Assembly: GCA_003497225.1 (NCBI GenBank)
Contig: DNJQ01000007.1
Location: 5,451-24,371 of the forward strand
DNA: 18,921 nt
Source of the DNA: Bacillota bacterium
GTDB taxonomy: Bacteria > Bacillota_I > Bacilli_A > RFN20 > CAG-288
Reading direction: 5' to 3'
The translations under genes and the position numbers were made by a program. Shown in pieces: positions 1 through 7,762 of the stretch (position 1 is its first letter; every line of letters starts with the position of its first letter). The notes below the pieces were generated by a model, which worked only from the letters and a program-made list of their open reading frames with translations, searched no databases and was not told where the DNA came from.

Positions 1-1029
1 AATGAATTGGTTGATATAAAAAATATTTATCAAGATATTCGAAATAAAATAATACGCGCCAGAGAAAAAATATTCAAACATATTGATATTACTATGACAG
101 AAGTATATTGGTATGTTGGTAAAATTACCTATGAGTTATCAGAAAAAAGTACGAAAGCAAGTTATGGAAAAAGGACAATTGATATATTATCTAATAAACT
201 TATGAATGAGTTTGGCAGTGGTTTTTCTCCAGTTAGCATTAGAAGAATGAGAAGATTCTATGAGTTGTATCCAATATGGCCGACAGTGTCGACCGAATTA
301 TCTTGGGCTCATTTTCAAGAATTAATTAGGATTGATCGAAAAGAAGAACGAGATTTTTATGAGGTTGAATCAATCAAAGCAAATTGGGGATGTAGAGAAT
401 TACGAAGACAAATTAACATTAAACTTTATGATAGATATCTTGTTTCTCCAGATAAATCATTAATTATGAAAGAATCAAAAAAAGGATTAATTGAGCGTCA
501 ACCTGAAGAAATACTGAAATCGCCATATATTTTTGAATTTGCTGGCTTAAAAGAAAATAAAAACTATTTAGAAACCGATTTAGAAAAAGCGTTATTATCG
601 CATTTAACAGAGTTCTTGCTTGAACTAGGAAGAGGGTTTTCTTATGTTGCAAGTCAACAAAGAATAAAAATAGGGACAGAATACTATTATCCTGATTTGA
701 TATTTTATAATCGTCTAGCAAAATGTTTTGTTATAATTGATTTAAAAATAGGAAAATTAACACACCAAGATATAGGACAAATGCAAATGTATGTAAACTA
801 TTATAAAAAAACGCAAATGATAGATGGAGAGAATGAGCCAATAGGAATATTGTTATGTGTAGATAAAGACGATGCTGTAGTAGAAATGACTTTAGGTGAT
901 AGTATAAAAAATGTTTATGACTCTAAGTATTTAACATATTTGCCAACAAAAGATGAGCTAATTAAAATAATTAGAGATGAAAAGGAATTATATGAAATGG
1001 CAAACGAAGAAGGTGGAAAAAATGAATAA
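1..1029 (+). CDS. DUF1016/YhcG-family PDDEXK nuclease domain protein (5' end probably just outside window)
   Basis: The protein matches the DUF1016 (YhcG) architecture. An N-terminal helical/winged-helix part (about residues 1-160) contains the family-typical YWYVGK and GWGCRELRRQ stretches. A C-terminal PDDEXK-type nuclease fold follows. Counting from the TTG at 7, the putative catalytic residues are D230 (in YYYPDLIF) and D245-L-K247 (in VIIDLKIG), and a QMQMYVNYY helix comes after them. The frame is open to base 1 and reads N-E-L-V-D; family N-termini often start M-N-x-L, so the true start is probably one codon upstream of the window and TTG at 7 is a fallback. The stop overlaps the rbgA start by 8 nt, implying co-translation. 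Family members are often found beside restriction-modification or defence genes, but no partner is visible here and the substrate is unknown. Family confidence is high; function is not established. Confidence 0.87.
   Translation, partial: NELVDIKNIYQDIRNKIIRAREKIFKHIDITMTEVYWYVGKITYELSEKSTKASYGKRTIDILSNKLMNEFGSGFSPVSIRRMRRFYELYPIWPTVSTELSWAHFQELIRIDRKEERDFYEVESIKANWGCRELRRQINIKLYDRYLVSPDKSLIMKESKKGLIERQPEEILKSPYIFEFAGLKENKNYLETDLEKALLSHLTEFLLELGRGFSYVASQQRIKIGTEYYYPDLIFYNRLAKCFVIIDLKIGKLTHQDIGQMQMYVNYYKKTQMIDGENEPIGILLCVDKDDAVVEMTLGDSIKNVYDSKYLTYLPTKDELIKIIRDEKELYEMANEEGGKNE
1010..1016 (+). promoter_or_regulatory. Ribosome binding site that fixes the rbgA start
   Basis: AAGGTGG lies 5 nt before the ATG at 1022, inside the last codons of the nuclease gene. 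It favours ATG 1022 over the in-frame upstream ATGs at 977 and 992, which would add 15 or 10 non-conserved residues. Confidence 0.6.
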
Positions 1030-1900
1030 TAACTCAGAAGGGGCGTATAAAAGCGTAATCAACTGGTTTCCAGGGCATATGAAAGTTGCCATGGATCAAA
1101 TTAGTGAAAGATTAAAGACTGTCGATCTAGTCATTGAAATTGGCGATGCTCGCGCCCCGATATCTTCTTTAAATCCTTATTTAAAAAATGTTTTAGGTAA
1201 TAAAAAGAAAGTTTTAGTATTTTCTAAAATAGATTGTGCGGATAAATATAAGCAAGAAGCAATAAAAAAGTATTATAAAGATGAGTATTTAATGGTGTTT
1301 TTTGCTGATTTATTGAATCAGAAAGATGGAAAAATAATTCGTAGTGCGATAGAAAATATCAAAATTCGACAAAATGCGCGCTACGAAAAATTTAATGTAA
1401 AATCTCTTCCTACCCGCGCTTTAGTCGTAGGTATTCCTAATGTTGGTAAATCAACTTTTATTAATCTTTTAGCTCAAAATAGAAAGGCTAAAGTTGGTAA
1501 TATGCCAGGCTTTACTAAAGCTCAACAACTTATTAAAGTTTCAAATAATTTAGAACTTTGTGATACACCAGGAATTTTACCGCCAAATTATGAAGATAAA
1601 AAAATAGCTATGCGTTTAGCTTGGCTAGGAACTATTAAGCAAGATATATTGTCTTTAGAAGATTTAACTAATACTCTTTGGGATTATTTAGTTGATCATT
1701 ATTTTGATTATTTAAAAAATAGATATCAAATTGAAAACAAGATGAGTTCAGATGATTTTTTCTATTATCTTGCTAATTTCCGTCATTATCTTTTACGTGA
1801 TGAAAAGCTCGATATAGACCGTGCGAGAAAGACATTTTTGAAGGAATTTCAAGATGGTGTTTTAGGGGGAGTTTTAGTCGATGAACTTGAAGGAATTTGA
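1022..1900 (+). CDS. rbgA: Ribosome biogenesis GTPase RbgA/YlqF
   Basis: Circularly permuted GTPase of 292 aa (Bacillus RbgA is about 280) that in Bacillus is required for late 50S subunit maturation. The motif order is permuted as expected: G4 as S68-K-I-D71, G1 as GIPNVGKST (137-145), G2 threonine in PGFTKAQQ, and G3 as DTPG (181-184). The N-terminal WFPGHM holds H19, matching the catalytic His9 of Bacillus RbgA. The C-terminal part is helical, as in the family. Oddities are a G4 that reads SKID rather than NKxD, and the family QQW and GILWP positions reading QQL and GILPP. The start overlaps the upstream nuclease stop, and the 3' end overlaps rnhB by 20 nt. The TGA stop gives a natural C-terminus, which argues for the standard genetic code. 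Confidence 0.95.
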   Translation: MNNNSEGAYKSVINWFPGHMKVAMDQISERLKTVDLVIEIGDARAPISSLNPYLKNVLGNKKKVLVFSKIDCADKYKQEAIKKYYKDEYLMVFFADLLNQKDGKIIRSAIENIKIRQNARYEKFNVKSLPTRALVVGIPNVGKSTFINLLAQNRKAKVGNMPGFTKAQQLIKVSNNLELCDTPGILPPNYEDKKIAMRLAWLGTIKQDILSLEDLTNTLWDYLVDHYFDYLKNRYQIENKMSSDDFFYYLANFRHYLLRDEKLDIDRARKTFLKEFQDGVLGGVLVDELEGI

Positions 1901-2507
1901 CGATTCTTTCCGCGTCGATGGGAAAGAATTCGTTGCTGGTTTTGATGAAGCAGGTCGAGGCCCTTTGTGTGGACCTGTTGTTTGTGCTGGCGTAGTTTTA
2001 GACTCTTCCTTTTACGATGAAAGAATCAACGACTCGAAACAACTTAATGAAAGAACTAGAGATTGTTTGTTCGATATAATTAAGGAAAAAGCGGTATGTT
2101 ATGAGATTGTTTTTATCTCAAATAAAGTCATCGATGAGATAAATATTCTTGAAGCTTCGCGGAAAGGGATGCAAACTGCACTTGATAAATTTATCGCTGA
2201 TAAACAAAAAATTGATGTCGTTTTAACTGATTATATGAATTTAAAAACTGACATTCCATTAAAGTCTTTGGCTAAAGGAGATGCAACTTCTTTATCTATC
2301 GCTTGCGCTTCAATTTTAGCTAAAGTAGCGCGTGACCGCTATATGGAAGAGTTAGATAAAATTTATCCTCAATATGAACTAGCTAAAAACAAAGGATATC
2401 CAACGAAAAGACATCTTGAGTTATTAGAACAATATGGTCCAAAAGAAGAGATATATCGCCTTTCTTATGGACCAGTGAAAGCCTTAAGACAAATAAAATT
2501 GTTTTAA
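1881..2507 (+). CDS. rnhB: Ribonuclease HII
   Basis: RNase HII cleaves the RNA strand of RNA/DNA hybrids and starts removal of misincorporated ribonucleotides. The 208 aa product is of normal length. Family motifs are GFDEAGRGPLCGPV with D22 and E23, DSKQLNE (51-57), D117 in VLTDYM, D134 in KGDATS, and SILAKVARD followed by GYPTKRH. The four carboxylates of the active site are therefore all present. The ATG at 1881 lies inside the end of rbgA, with AGGGGG about 11 nt upstream. The rbgA-rnhB pair is conserved in Bacilli, and the overlap implies one transcript. Confidence 0.96.
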   Translation: MNLKEFDDSFRVDGKEFVAGFDEAGRGPLCGPVVCAGVVLDSSFYDERINDSKQLNERTRDCLFDIIKEKAVCYEIVFISNKVIDEINILEASRKGMQTALDKFIADKQKIDVVLTDYMNLKTDIPLKSLAKGDATSLSIACASILAKVARDRYMEELDKIYPQYELAKNKGYPTKRHLELLEQYGPKEEIYRLSYGPVKALRQIKLF

Positions 2508-2538
2508 TTTGGCTTGATGAAATTATATATGGAGTGAG

Positions 2539-3357
2539 ATGACTAATAACGAATTGCGGAGAAGACTTATTAAAAAAGCTATAGAACTTGAGGGGGACTA
2601 TCTAAGTTTAAATGTAGCTAAAAGTAGCATTAGTAATAACGAAAACTCTACTAATGAATATTTTTCTTTGCGTTCATCTACTTTAGTTGAAGGTGATGAA
2701 GAATACCCTGATTACTTTTATAATCTTAATGAAAACCCCATAGTTTTATTTTGTTACGGCAATAAACACCTACTTGAAATAGATAATAGACTTGGAGTAG
2801 TGGGAACTAGGCATCCTTCTAAAACAGGACTTCAAGCTATTAAAGGAATTCTTGATTATACTGTAAAACATTATGCTTCATTAAATGAAAAATTTGCTAT
2901 CGTTAACGGTATGGCAAGAGGAATTGATGTTTTAGCCGCTCGCGTAGCGATGAAATATCATATGCCAATCATTATGTATCTAGGCTCAGGAATTGATAAT
3001 GTCTATCCTAGTGAAGCTCAAGATGTTTATGATTATTGCCGAAGAGGAAACGGATTAATTCTATCTGAATATCCTAATTTAGTTCCACCGAGAAAAGAAC
3101 ATTTTCCTTTTCGAAATCGTTTGATTGCTGCAACATCCTCTTTTCTTTTTGTTCCAGAAGCCTTAATTCCATCGGGAACTTATTCTACTGTTAACTACGC
3201 TTTAAACTTAGGAGTTCCTATTGCAACTTGCCCATTTTCTTTTACTGAAGAGAATAGTTTAAACAACATTTTAATCAAGGATGGAGCGGAAAGTATTTTG
3301 AGCGGAAAGGACCTTGTTGAGTTCATTGAATACAATAAAATCACCTATAAACTTTAA
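2539..3357 (+). CDS. dprA: DNA-processing protein DprA/Smf
   Basis: DprA binds incoming single-stranded DNA and loads RecA during natural transformation, and it persists in many non-competent bacteria. The protein is 272 aa. It has the Rossmann-like domain with GVVGTRHPSKTG (from about 86), GMARGID (124-130), LGSGIDNVYP, ILSEYP and the signature HFPFRNR (188-194), followed by PSGTYSTVNYAL. No C-terminal winged-helix domain is present, so this is a short DprA core. The usual VSGLARGID and VVEA motifs read VNGMARGID and VPEA, which is divergent but recognisable. The start ATG has GGAG only 4 nt upstream. It follows rnhB after 31 nt and precedes topA, as in Bacillus (smf-topA). Confidence 0.92.
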   Translation: MTNNELRRRLIKKAIELEGDYLSLNVAKSSISNNENSTNEYFSLRSSTLVEGDEEYPDYFYNLNENPIVLFCYGNKHLLEIDNRLGVVGTRHPSKTGLQAIKGILDYTVKHYASLNEKFAIVNGMARGIDVLAARVAMKYHMPIIMYLGSGIDNVYPSEAQDVYDYCRRGNGLILSEYPNLVPPRKEHFPFRNRLIAATSSFLFVPEALIPSGTYSTVNYALNLGVPIATCPFSFTEENSLNNILIKDGAESILSGKDLVEFIEYNKITYKL

Positions 3358-3366
3358 AATTTTATC

Positions 3367-3395
3367 TTGACAAGGTAGCGATATTCTCGCATAAT
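3367..3395 (+). promoter_or_regulatory. Sigma-A type promoter for topA
   Basis: TTGACA (3367-3372), a 17-nt spacer and CATAAT (3390-3395) form a near-perfect housekeeping promoter, 6/6 and 5/6. Transcription would start near 3402, giving a leader of under 20 nt that begins almost at the AGGAG ribosome binding site (3406-3410). It lies in the 61-nt gap between dprA and topA and would let topA-trmFO-xerC be transcribed apart from the upstream genes. Confidence 0.7.
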
Positions 3396-3418
3396 TTGAA
3401 GAGTTAGGAGAAAATCTA

Positions 3419-5542
3419 ATGAAACTTGTCATCGTGGAGTCCCCCACTAAATGTAAAACGATTGGTCAGTATTTAGGCAGTGATTATAAGGTTATGGCCT
3501 CAATTGGTCATATTAGAGATCTTTCAACTACTGGTCCAGGGGGCCTTGGTGTAGATGTTTATAATAGTTTTAAACCTACTTATGCTATAAGTAAGGATAA
3601 ATATGAAGTCATTACTGGTTTAAAGAAAGCGGCTAGCAAGGCTAGTGAAGTTATTCTTGCAACCGACCCTGACCGCGAAGGAGAAGCCATCGCTTGGCAT
3701 TTGTCGGAAGTTTTAAACTTACCCATTGATTCAACGAAAAGACTCGAGTTTCATGAAATAACTCGTCCAGCGATTTTAAAAGCTTTAGCTAATCCAAGAA
3801 CTATCGATATGAACTTGGTCGCTAGTCAAGAGACTAGAAGAATCATGGACCGTATCATCGGTTTTCGTTTATCTTACTTATTACAAAAGAAAATCAAATC
3901 ACGTTCAGCAGGAAGAGTACAATCAGTAACTTTGAAATTCTTAGTAGACCGTGAAAGAGAAATAGAAAGTTTTAATCCAGAAGAATATTGGAATGTTACG
4001 GGATTATTTTCTGAACAAAAGATTAAAGCAGAATTAGTTTCTTATCAAGGAAAAAATATAAAAATAAGTAGCGAGGAAGAAGTAAATAAAGTTATAGCTA
4101 GTTTACCAGAAACCTTTACTATCGATTCTTTTGATACAAATTTACGTCGCAAAGATCCTCGTCCACCATTTACAACTTCAACATTACAACAAGAAGCGTT
4201 CAATCAATTCCATTATTCAACTAAGAAAACTTCAATTCTTGCGCAACACCTTTATGAAGGTATTGAAATAAATGGTGAACTACACGGTTTAATCACCTAT
4301 ATGAGAACTGATTCGACTAGACTTAGTCCAGAATTTGTTTCTTCAGCAAAAGAATATATTAAAGATAATTATGGAAAAGATTATGTTGGATCTTTACATA
4401 GAGGAAAAACAACTCACAATATTCAAGATGCTCACGAAGCTATTAGACCAACATATCTAGATCTTTCTCCAGATAAGGTTAAATCCTCATTACCCAAAGA
4501 TGAATATAATATCTATCGCTTAATATATGTAAGAACCTTAGCAAGTTTAATGTCTTCTCGAGTTGATGAAGTTCAAACATTAAAACTTTTAGGAAATGAC
4601 TATATGTTTAAAGCCGAGGCTAGCAAACTAGTTTTTGATGGTTATGATGTGATCTATAAAGATTTTGGTAGTAAACCAAAAGATTCAGAACTTCCAAGCC
4701 TTGGTAATTTAAAAACTTTACCTTTAGTGAGTGTCGAAAAAGAGCAACACTTCACTAAAGCTCCAGCGCGCTTTACTGAAGCAAAAATAGTTAAACTTAT
4801 GGAAGAAAAAGGAATTGGACGTCCTTCAACTTATGCTTCAACTATTTCAACATTGAGTTTAAGACATTATGTAAGTATCGAAAAAGGAACGATGATTCCG
4901 ACCGATCAAGGAAAACTTACAGTTGATGAATTAGTAAAATATTTCCCAAATTTCATGGATCCTTCTTATACAGCTGAGATGGAAACAAAACTTGATGATA
5001 TAGTAGCTGGGGATAATTCTAAAACTGAACTTCTTGAAACATTCTATGTCGGATTTGTTGAACAACTAGATAATGCTGATAAAGCCATGGAAAAGCTTCA
5101 ACCAGTAGAAACTGGAGAGAACTGTCCAATCTGTGGAAAACCTTTAGTATATCGACAAGGTAAATATGGAAATTTCGTCGCTTGTTCAGGTTATCCTGAA
5201 TGTCACTATGTTCAAAAGGAAGAAAAGCCTGAACCGGAATACATTGAAGGAAGATTTTGCCCCGAATGTGGAAGTCCTTTAATTAAGAGAAAATCAAAAT
5301 CTGGTAATGAATTTATCGGTTGTTCCTCTTTTCCAAAGTGTCGATATATTGAAAGCACACAAAAAGCTCCAGTAGAACTAACGGAAGAAGAACTTAAAAA
5401 CGCTCCGGAATGTCCTCGCTGTCACACTGGTCATTTAATAGAGAAAAAATCTCGTTTTGGAACATTTTTAGGATGCACTAATTATCCTAAATGCCGTTAT
5501 ATTGAAAAGATAAAGAAAACGAAAAGCAAAAAAGATGAATAA
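3419..5542 (+). CDS. topA: DNA topoisomerase I (type IA)
   Basis: TopA relaxes negatively supercoiled DNA through a 5'-phosphotyrosyl intermediate. The 707 aa protein begins with a TOPRIM domain (VIVESPTKCKTI at 3-14, and ATDPDREGEA at 81-90 carrying the acidic metal ligands). The type IA core follows, with SAGRVQSVTL (163-172) and the active-site Y294 in GLITYMRTDSTR, and then GIGRPSTYASTI. The C-terminus holds three tandem four-cysteine zinc ribbons (C569 to about C692), each with a GxFxxC..YPxC-like end, then a Lys-rich tail. The length and three-finger layout are normal for Firmicutes. AGGAG lies 8 nt before the ATG. The stop overlaps the trmFO start by 8 nt. Confidence 0.98.
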   Translation: MKLVIVESPTKCKTIGQYLGSDYKVMASIGHIRDLSTTGPGGLGVDVYNSFKPTYAISKDKYEVITGLKKAASKASEVILATDPDREGEAIAWHLSEVLNLPIDSTKRLEFHEITRPAILKALANPRTIDMNLVASQETRRIMDRIIGFRLSYLLQKKIKSRSAGRVQSVTLKFLVDREREIESFNPEEYWNVTGLFSEQKIKAELVSYQGKNIKISSEEEVNKVIASLPETFTIDSFDTNLRRKDPRPPFTTSTLQQEAFNQFHYSTKKTSILAQHLYEGIEINGELHGLITYMRTDSTRLSPEFVSSAKEYIKDNYGKDYVGSLHRGKTTHNIQDAHEAIRPTYLDLSPDKVKSSLPKDEYNIYRLIYVRTLASLMSSRVDEVQTLKLLGNDYMFKAEASKLVFDGYDVIYKDFGSKPKDSELPSLGNLKTLPLVSVEKEQHFTKAPARFTEAKIVKLMEEKGIGRPSTYASTISTLSLRHYVSIEKGTMIPTDQGKLTVDELVKYFPNFMDPSYTAEMETKLDDIVAGDNSKTELLETFYVGFVEQLDNADKAMEKLQPVETGENCPICGKPLVYRQGKYGNFVACSGYPECHYVQKEEKPEPEYIEGRFCPECGSPLIKRKSKSGNEFIGCSSFPKCRYIESTQKAPVELTEEELKNAPECPRCHTGHLIEKKSRFGTFLGCTNYPKCRYIEKIKKTKSKKDE

Positions 5543-6803
5543 AGTTAGAGTTGTCGGAGCGGGGTTAGCAGGATCGGAAGCCATCAACTATTTAGCTAAA
5601 CAAGGTTATGAAGTTGAACTTTATGAATGCAAAAGAAAAAAGAGAAATGAAGCGCAGCACTCCGATAATTTTGCTGAACTTGTTTGTTCAAATTCTTTAA
5701 AATCTATGAGTAGTACCAATGCTTGTGGTTTACTTAAACAAGAGTTAATTGAATTAGATTCTTTAACTATGAAATCCGCTTTGCTAAATAGAATACCTAC
5801 GGGGGAAGATCTTTCCGTAGATAGAAATGAATTTAGTTTAAATATTACTAAAACTATTGAAGATTTTCCTAATGTAAAAATTATTGATGAAGAATATGAA
5901 GATATTATTGATGATGGAATACTAACAATTATTGCAACAGGGCCTTTAACAAGCACAAAACTTGCTGATAATCTTACTTCTTATTTAGGTGTAGAGACTT
6001 TAAACTTTTTTGATGCCGCTGCGCCGCTAGTATATTCATCTTCTTTAAATTTTAATAAGCTTTTTGAAAAATCTCGCTACGATAAAGGTGATGGAAAATA
6101 TTTAAATTCTTCGATGAATGAAGAAGAGTATGAATTATTTTATAAAGAATTAGTAAATGCTGAACGTGTTATTTTGCATGACTTTGAACACTTTGAAGGA
6201 TGTTTACCAATCGAAGTTATGGCTAAAAGGGGAAAAGATACGCTTTGTCACGGCCCATTAAAACCATCTGGACTTGATGAAAATGCTAGGGCCGTTATTC
6301 AGCTCCGCCAAGATGATGCCGCTAAAGAACTTTATGGTTTAGTCGGATTTCAAACAAATTTAACTTATCAAGAACAGAAAAGAGTATTTTCTTTAATCCC
6401 CGGACTTGAAAAAGCTAAGTTTGCTCGTTTTGGTCTCATGCATAAGAATTTATATTTAAATGCGCCACTAGTATTAAATAGAGATTTAACTTTAAAAAAG
6501 AACAGAAACATTTATATTGCTGGTCAGTTTTCTGGAGTAGAAGGATACGTTGAAAGTGCTGCTAGTGGACTTTTATCTGCTATCTATTTAGATCAAAGAT
6601 TAAAAGGAAATGAGAACTATTTAATACCATTAGAAACAATGATAGGAAGTTTAGTTAATTATATAGTCATGAGTTCACCTAAAAACTTTGCACCGATGAA
6701 TGCAACTTATGGAATACTATATAACCATCAAGGATTAGATAAATTAGCGTGCTATAATAGAAGTATAGATGGTATTAAAAAGTGGAAGAAGAAGCTGATA
6801 TAA
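5535..6803 (+). CDS. trmFO: Methylenetetrahydrofolate-tRNA (uracil-54-C5)-methyltransferase TrmFO
   Basis: TrmFO makes m5U54 in the tRNA T-loop using methylenetetrahydrofolate as carbon donor and FADH2 as reductant. The 422 aa protein starts with the FAD dinucleotide-binding GAGLAGSE motif (8-15). It contains LVCSNSLKS, with C51 matching the catalytic Cys53 of the Bacillus enzyme, and EGCLPIEVMA, with C223 matching Cys226. The GPLKPSGL, AGQFSGVEGYVES and NATYGI blocks are typical of the Gid/TrmFO family. It overlaps topA by 8 nt (ATGAATAA) and the following recombinase gene by 22 nt, so the three are very likely one transcript. The topA-trmFO-xerC order is that of Bacillus. Confidence 0.97.
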   Translation: MNKVRVVGAGLAGSEAINYLAKQGYEVELYECKRKKRNEAQHSDNFAELVCSNSLKSMSSTNACGLLKQELIELDSLTMKSALLNRIPTGEDLSVDRNEFSLNITKTIEDFPNVKIIDEEYEDIIDDGILTIIATGPLTSTKLADNLTSYLGVETLNFFDAAAPLVYSSSLNFNKLFEKSRYDKGDGKYLNSSMNEEEYELFYKELVNAERVILHDFEHFEGCLPIEVMAKRGKDTLCHGPLKPSGLDENARAVIQLRQDDAAKELYGLVGFQTNLTYQEQKRVFSLIPGLEKAKFARFGLMHKNLYLNAPLVLNRDLTLKKNRNIYIAGQFSGVEGYVESAASGLLSAIYLDQRLKGNENYLIPLETMIGSLVNYIVMSSPKNFAPMNATYGILYNHQGLDKLACYNRSIDGIKKWKKKLI

Positions 6804-7750
6804 CTAAAATAGTTAAAGAAGACGATTTAAAAGAAGTAGTAGATTTCATCGAATACATTTTAGATGAAAGAAGGTATTCTTTTTTAACTGCTAAAAATTA
6901 TTATGAAGATATCATAGATTTTTTAGATTATTTAAAAGCTAATAAACTTCAATATATCGATGCATCAGTTTCTATAATTCGTACCTATATGTTAGATTTA
7001 ACAGTCAAGGGTCAAAAAAAGGTTACGATTAGAAGAAAGATGAGCGGCCTATCGCAGTTTTATACATTTTTAGTAATTAAAAACAAAGTCTTACAAAATC
7101 CATTTGAACTAGTTTCCAAACCCAAAGTTGATCGCCGCTTACCAGATTTTTTATCTAAAGATGAGATAAGCCAATTATTCGAAGCAAATAAAAATAGAAA
7201 AGATGAACTAATGTCTCGCGACCAAGCGATATTGGAACTCCTTTTTTCTTCTGGGCTTCGTGTTTCAGAATTAGTCAACTTAACTTTACAAAATATTAAT
7301 GTTAAGCAAAGAGTTGTAAGAATATTTGGTAAAGGAAAGAAGGAAAGACTTGTACCATTTACTAAAGAGTGTCAAGAATGTATCGAAGATTATCAAACTA
7401 ATGTAAGATCAATATTAGTGATAAGAAGTAAGAAAAATGAAATCACTAATCGCTTATTTTTAAATAGTCAGGGAAATCCCTTAACGGCACGAGGTGTCGA
7501 ATATATTTTATCCTCAATAGAAAAAAAGACTGGTGTATTTTTAAAACTTCATCCACACAAATTGCGTCACACATTTGCTACAACACTTTTAAATAACGGT
7601 GCAGACTTAAGAACTATTCAAGAACTTATGGGACATTCTTCAGTTGGAACAACGCAAATATATACACATGTAACTTATAGCAATATGAAAAAAACATACG
7701 ATGATATTTTTCCACGTGCTAAAAGGCAAGATAAAAAAGAAGAAGAGTAA
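6782..7750 (+). CDS. xerC: Tyrosine recombinase XerC/XerD-type (CodV position)
   Basis: Site-specific tyrosine recombinase of 322 aa, expected to resolve chromosome dimers at a dif site. An N-terminal SAM-like core-binding domain (about 16-105) is followed by the catalytic domain. All catalytic residues are visible: R160 in SGLRVSEL, K184 in FGKGKKERLVP, H259 and R262 in HPHKLRHTFAT, H285 in LMGHSS, and nucleophile Y294 in QIYTHV. The GTG start at 6782 lies inside trmFO and has no clear ribosome binding site, suggesting coupled translation; no better in-frame start precedes the conserved region. In Bacillus this position is codV/xerC, followed by hslV-hslU (clpQY) and codY, which are absent here. 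XerC rather than XerD is inferred from position only. Confidence 0.9.
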   Translation: MEEEADITKIVKEDDLKEVVDFIEYILDERRYSFLTAKNYYEDIIDFLDYLKANKLQYIDASVSIIRTYMLDLTVKGQKKVTIRRKMSGLSQFYTFLVIKNKVLQNPFELVSKPKVDRRLPDFLSKDEISQLFEANKNRKDELMSRDQAILELLFSSGLRVSELVNLTLQNINVKQRVVRIFGKGKKERLVPFTKECQECIEDYQTNVRSILVIRSKKNEITNRLFLNSQGNPLTARGVEYILSSIEKKTGVFLKLHPHKLRHTFATTLLNNGADLRTIQELMGHSSVGTTQIYTHVTYSNMKKTYDDIFPRAKRQDKKEEE

Positions 7751-7762
7751 ACTGCCACTTTT
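7750..7762 (+). repeat. 13-bp direct repeat, copy 1
   Basis: AACTGCCACTTTT starts at the last base of the xerC stop codon and recurs exactly at 18900-18912 in the same orientation. A nearby GCCAC repeats its core. Repeated GCCACTTTT units are reminiscent of the multiple terminal repeats of IS21-type elements; this comparison is from memory and unverified. Confidence 0.45.

Noticed and set aside
464..721. Minus-strand open frame of 85 codons inside the DUF1016 gene
   Set aside because: It is antisense to the conserved nuclease domain and its Phe/Leu-rich composition reflects the AT-rich opposite strand.
977..1021. Upstream in-frame start extending RbgA by 15 residues
   Set aside because: The extra residues are not family-conserved, lie over the nuclease reading frame, and the AAGGTGG site points to ATG 1022.
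5621..5956. Minus-strand open frame of 111 codons inside trmFO
   Set aside because: It is antisense to a strongly conserved part of TrmFO, and its Ser/Leu-rich, low-complexity peptide is typical of a shadow frame.
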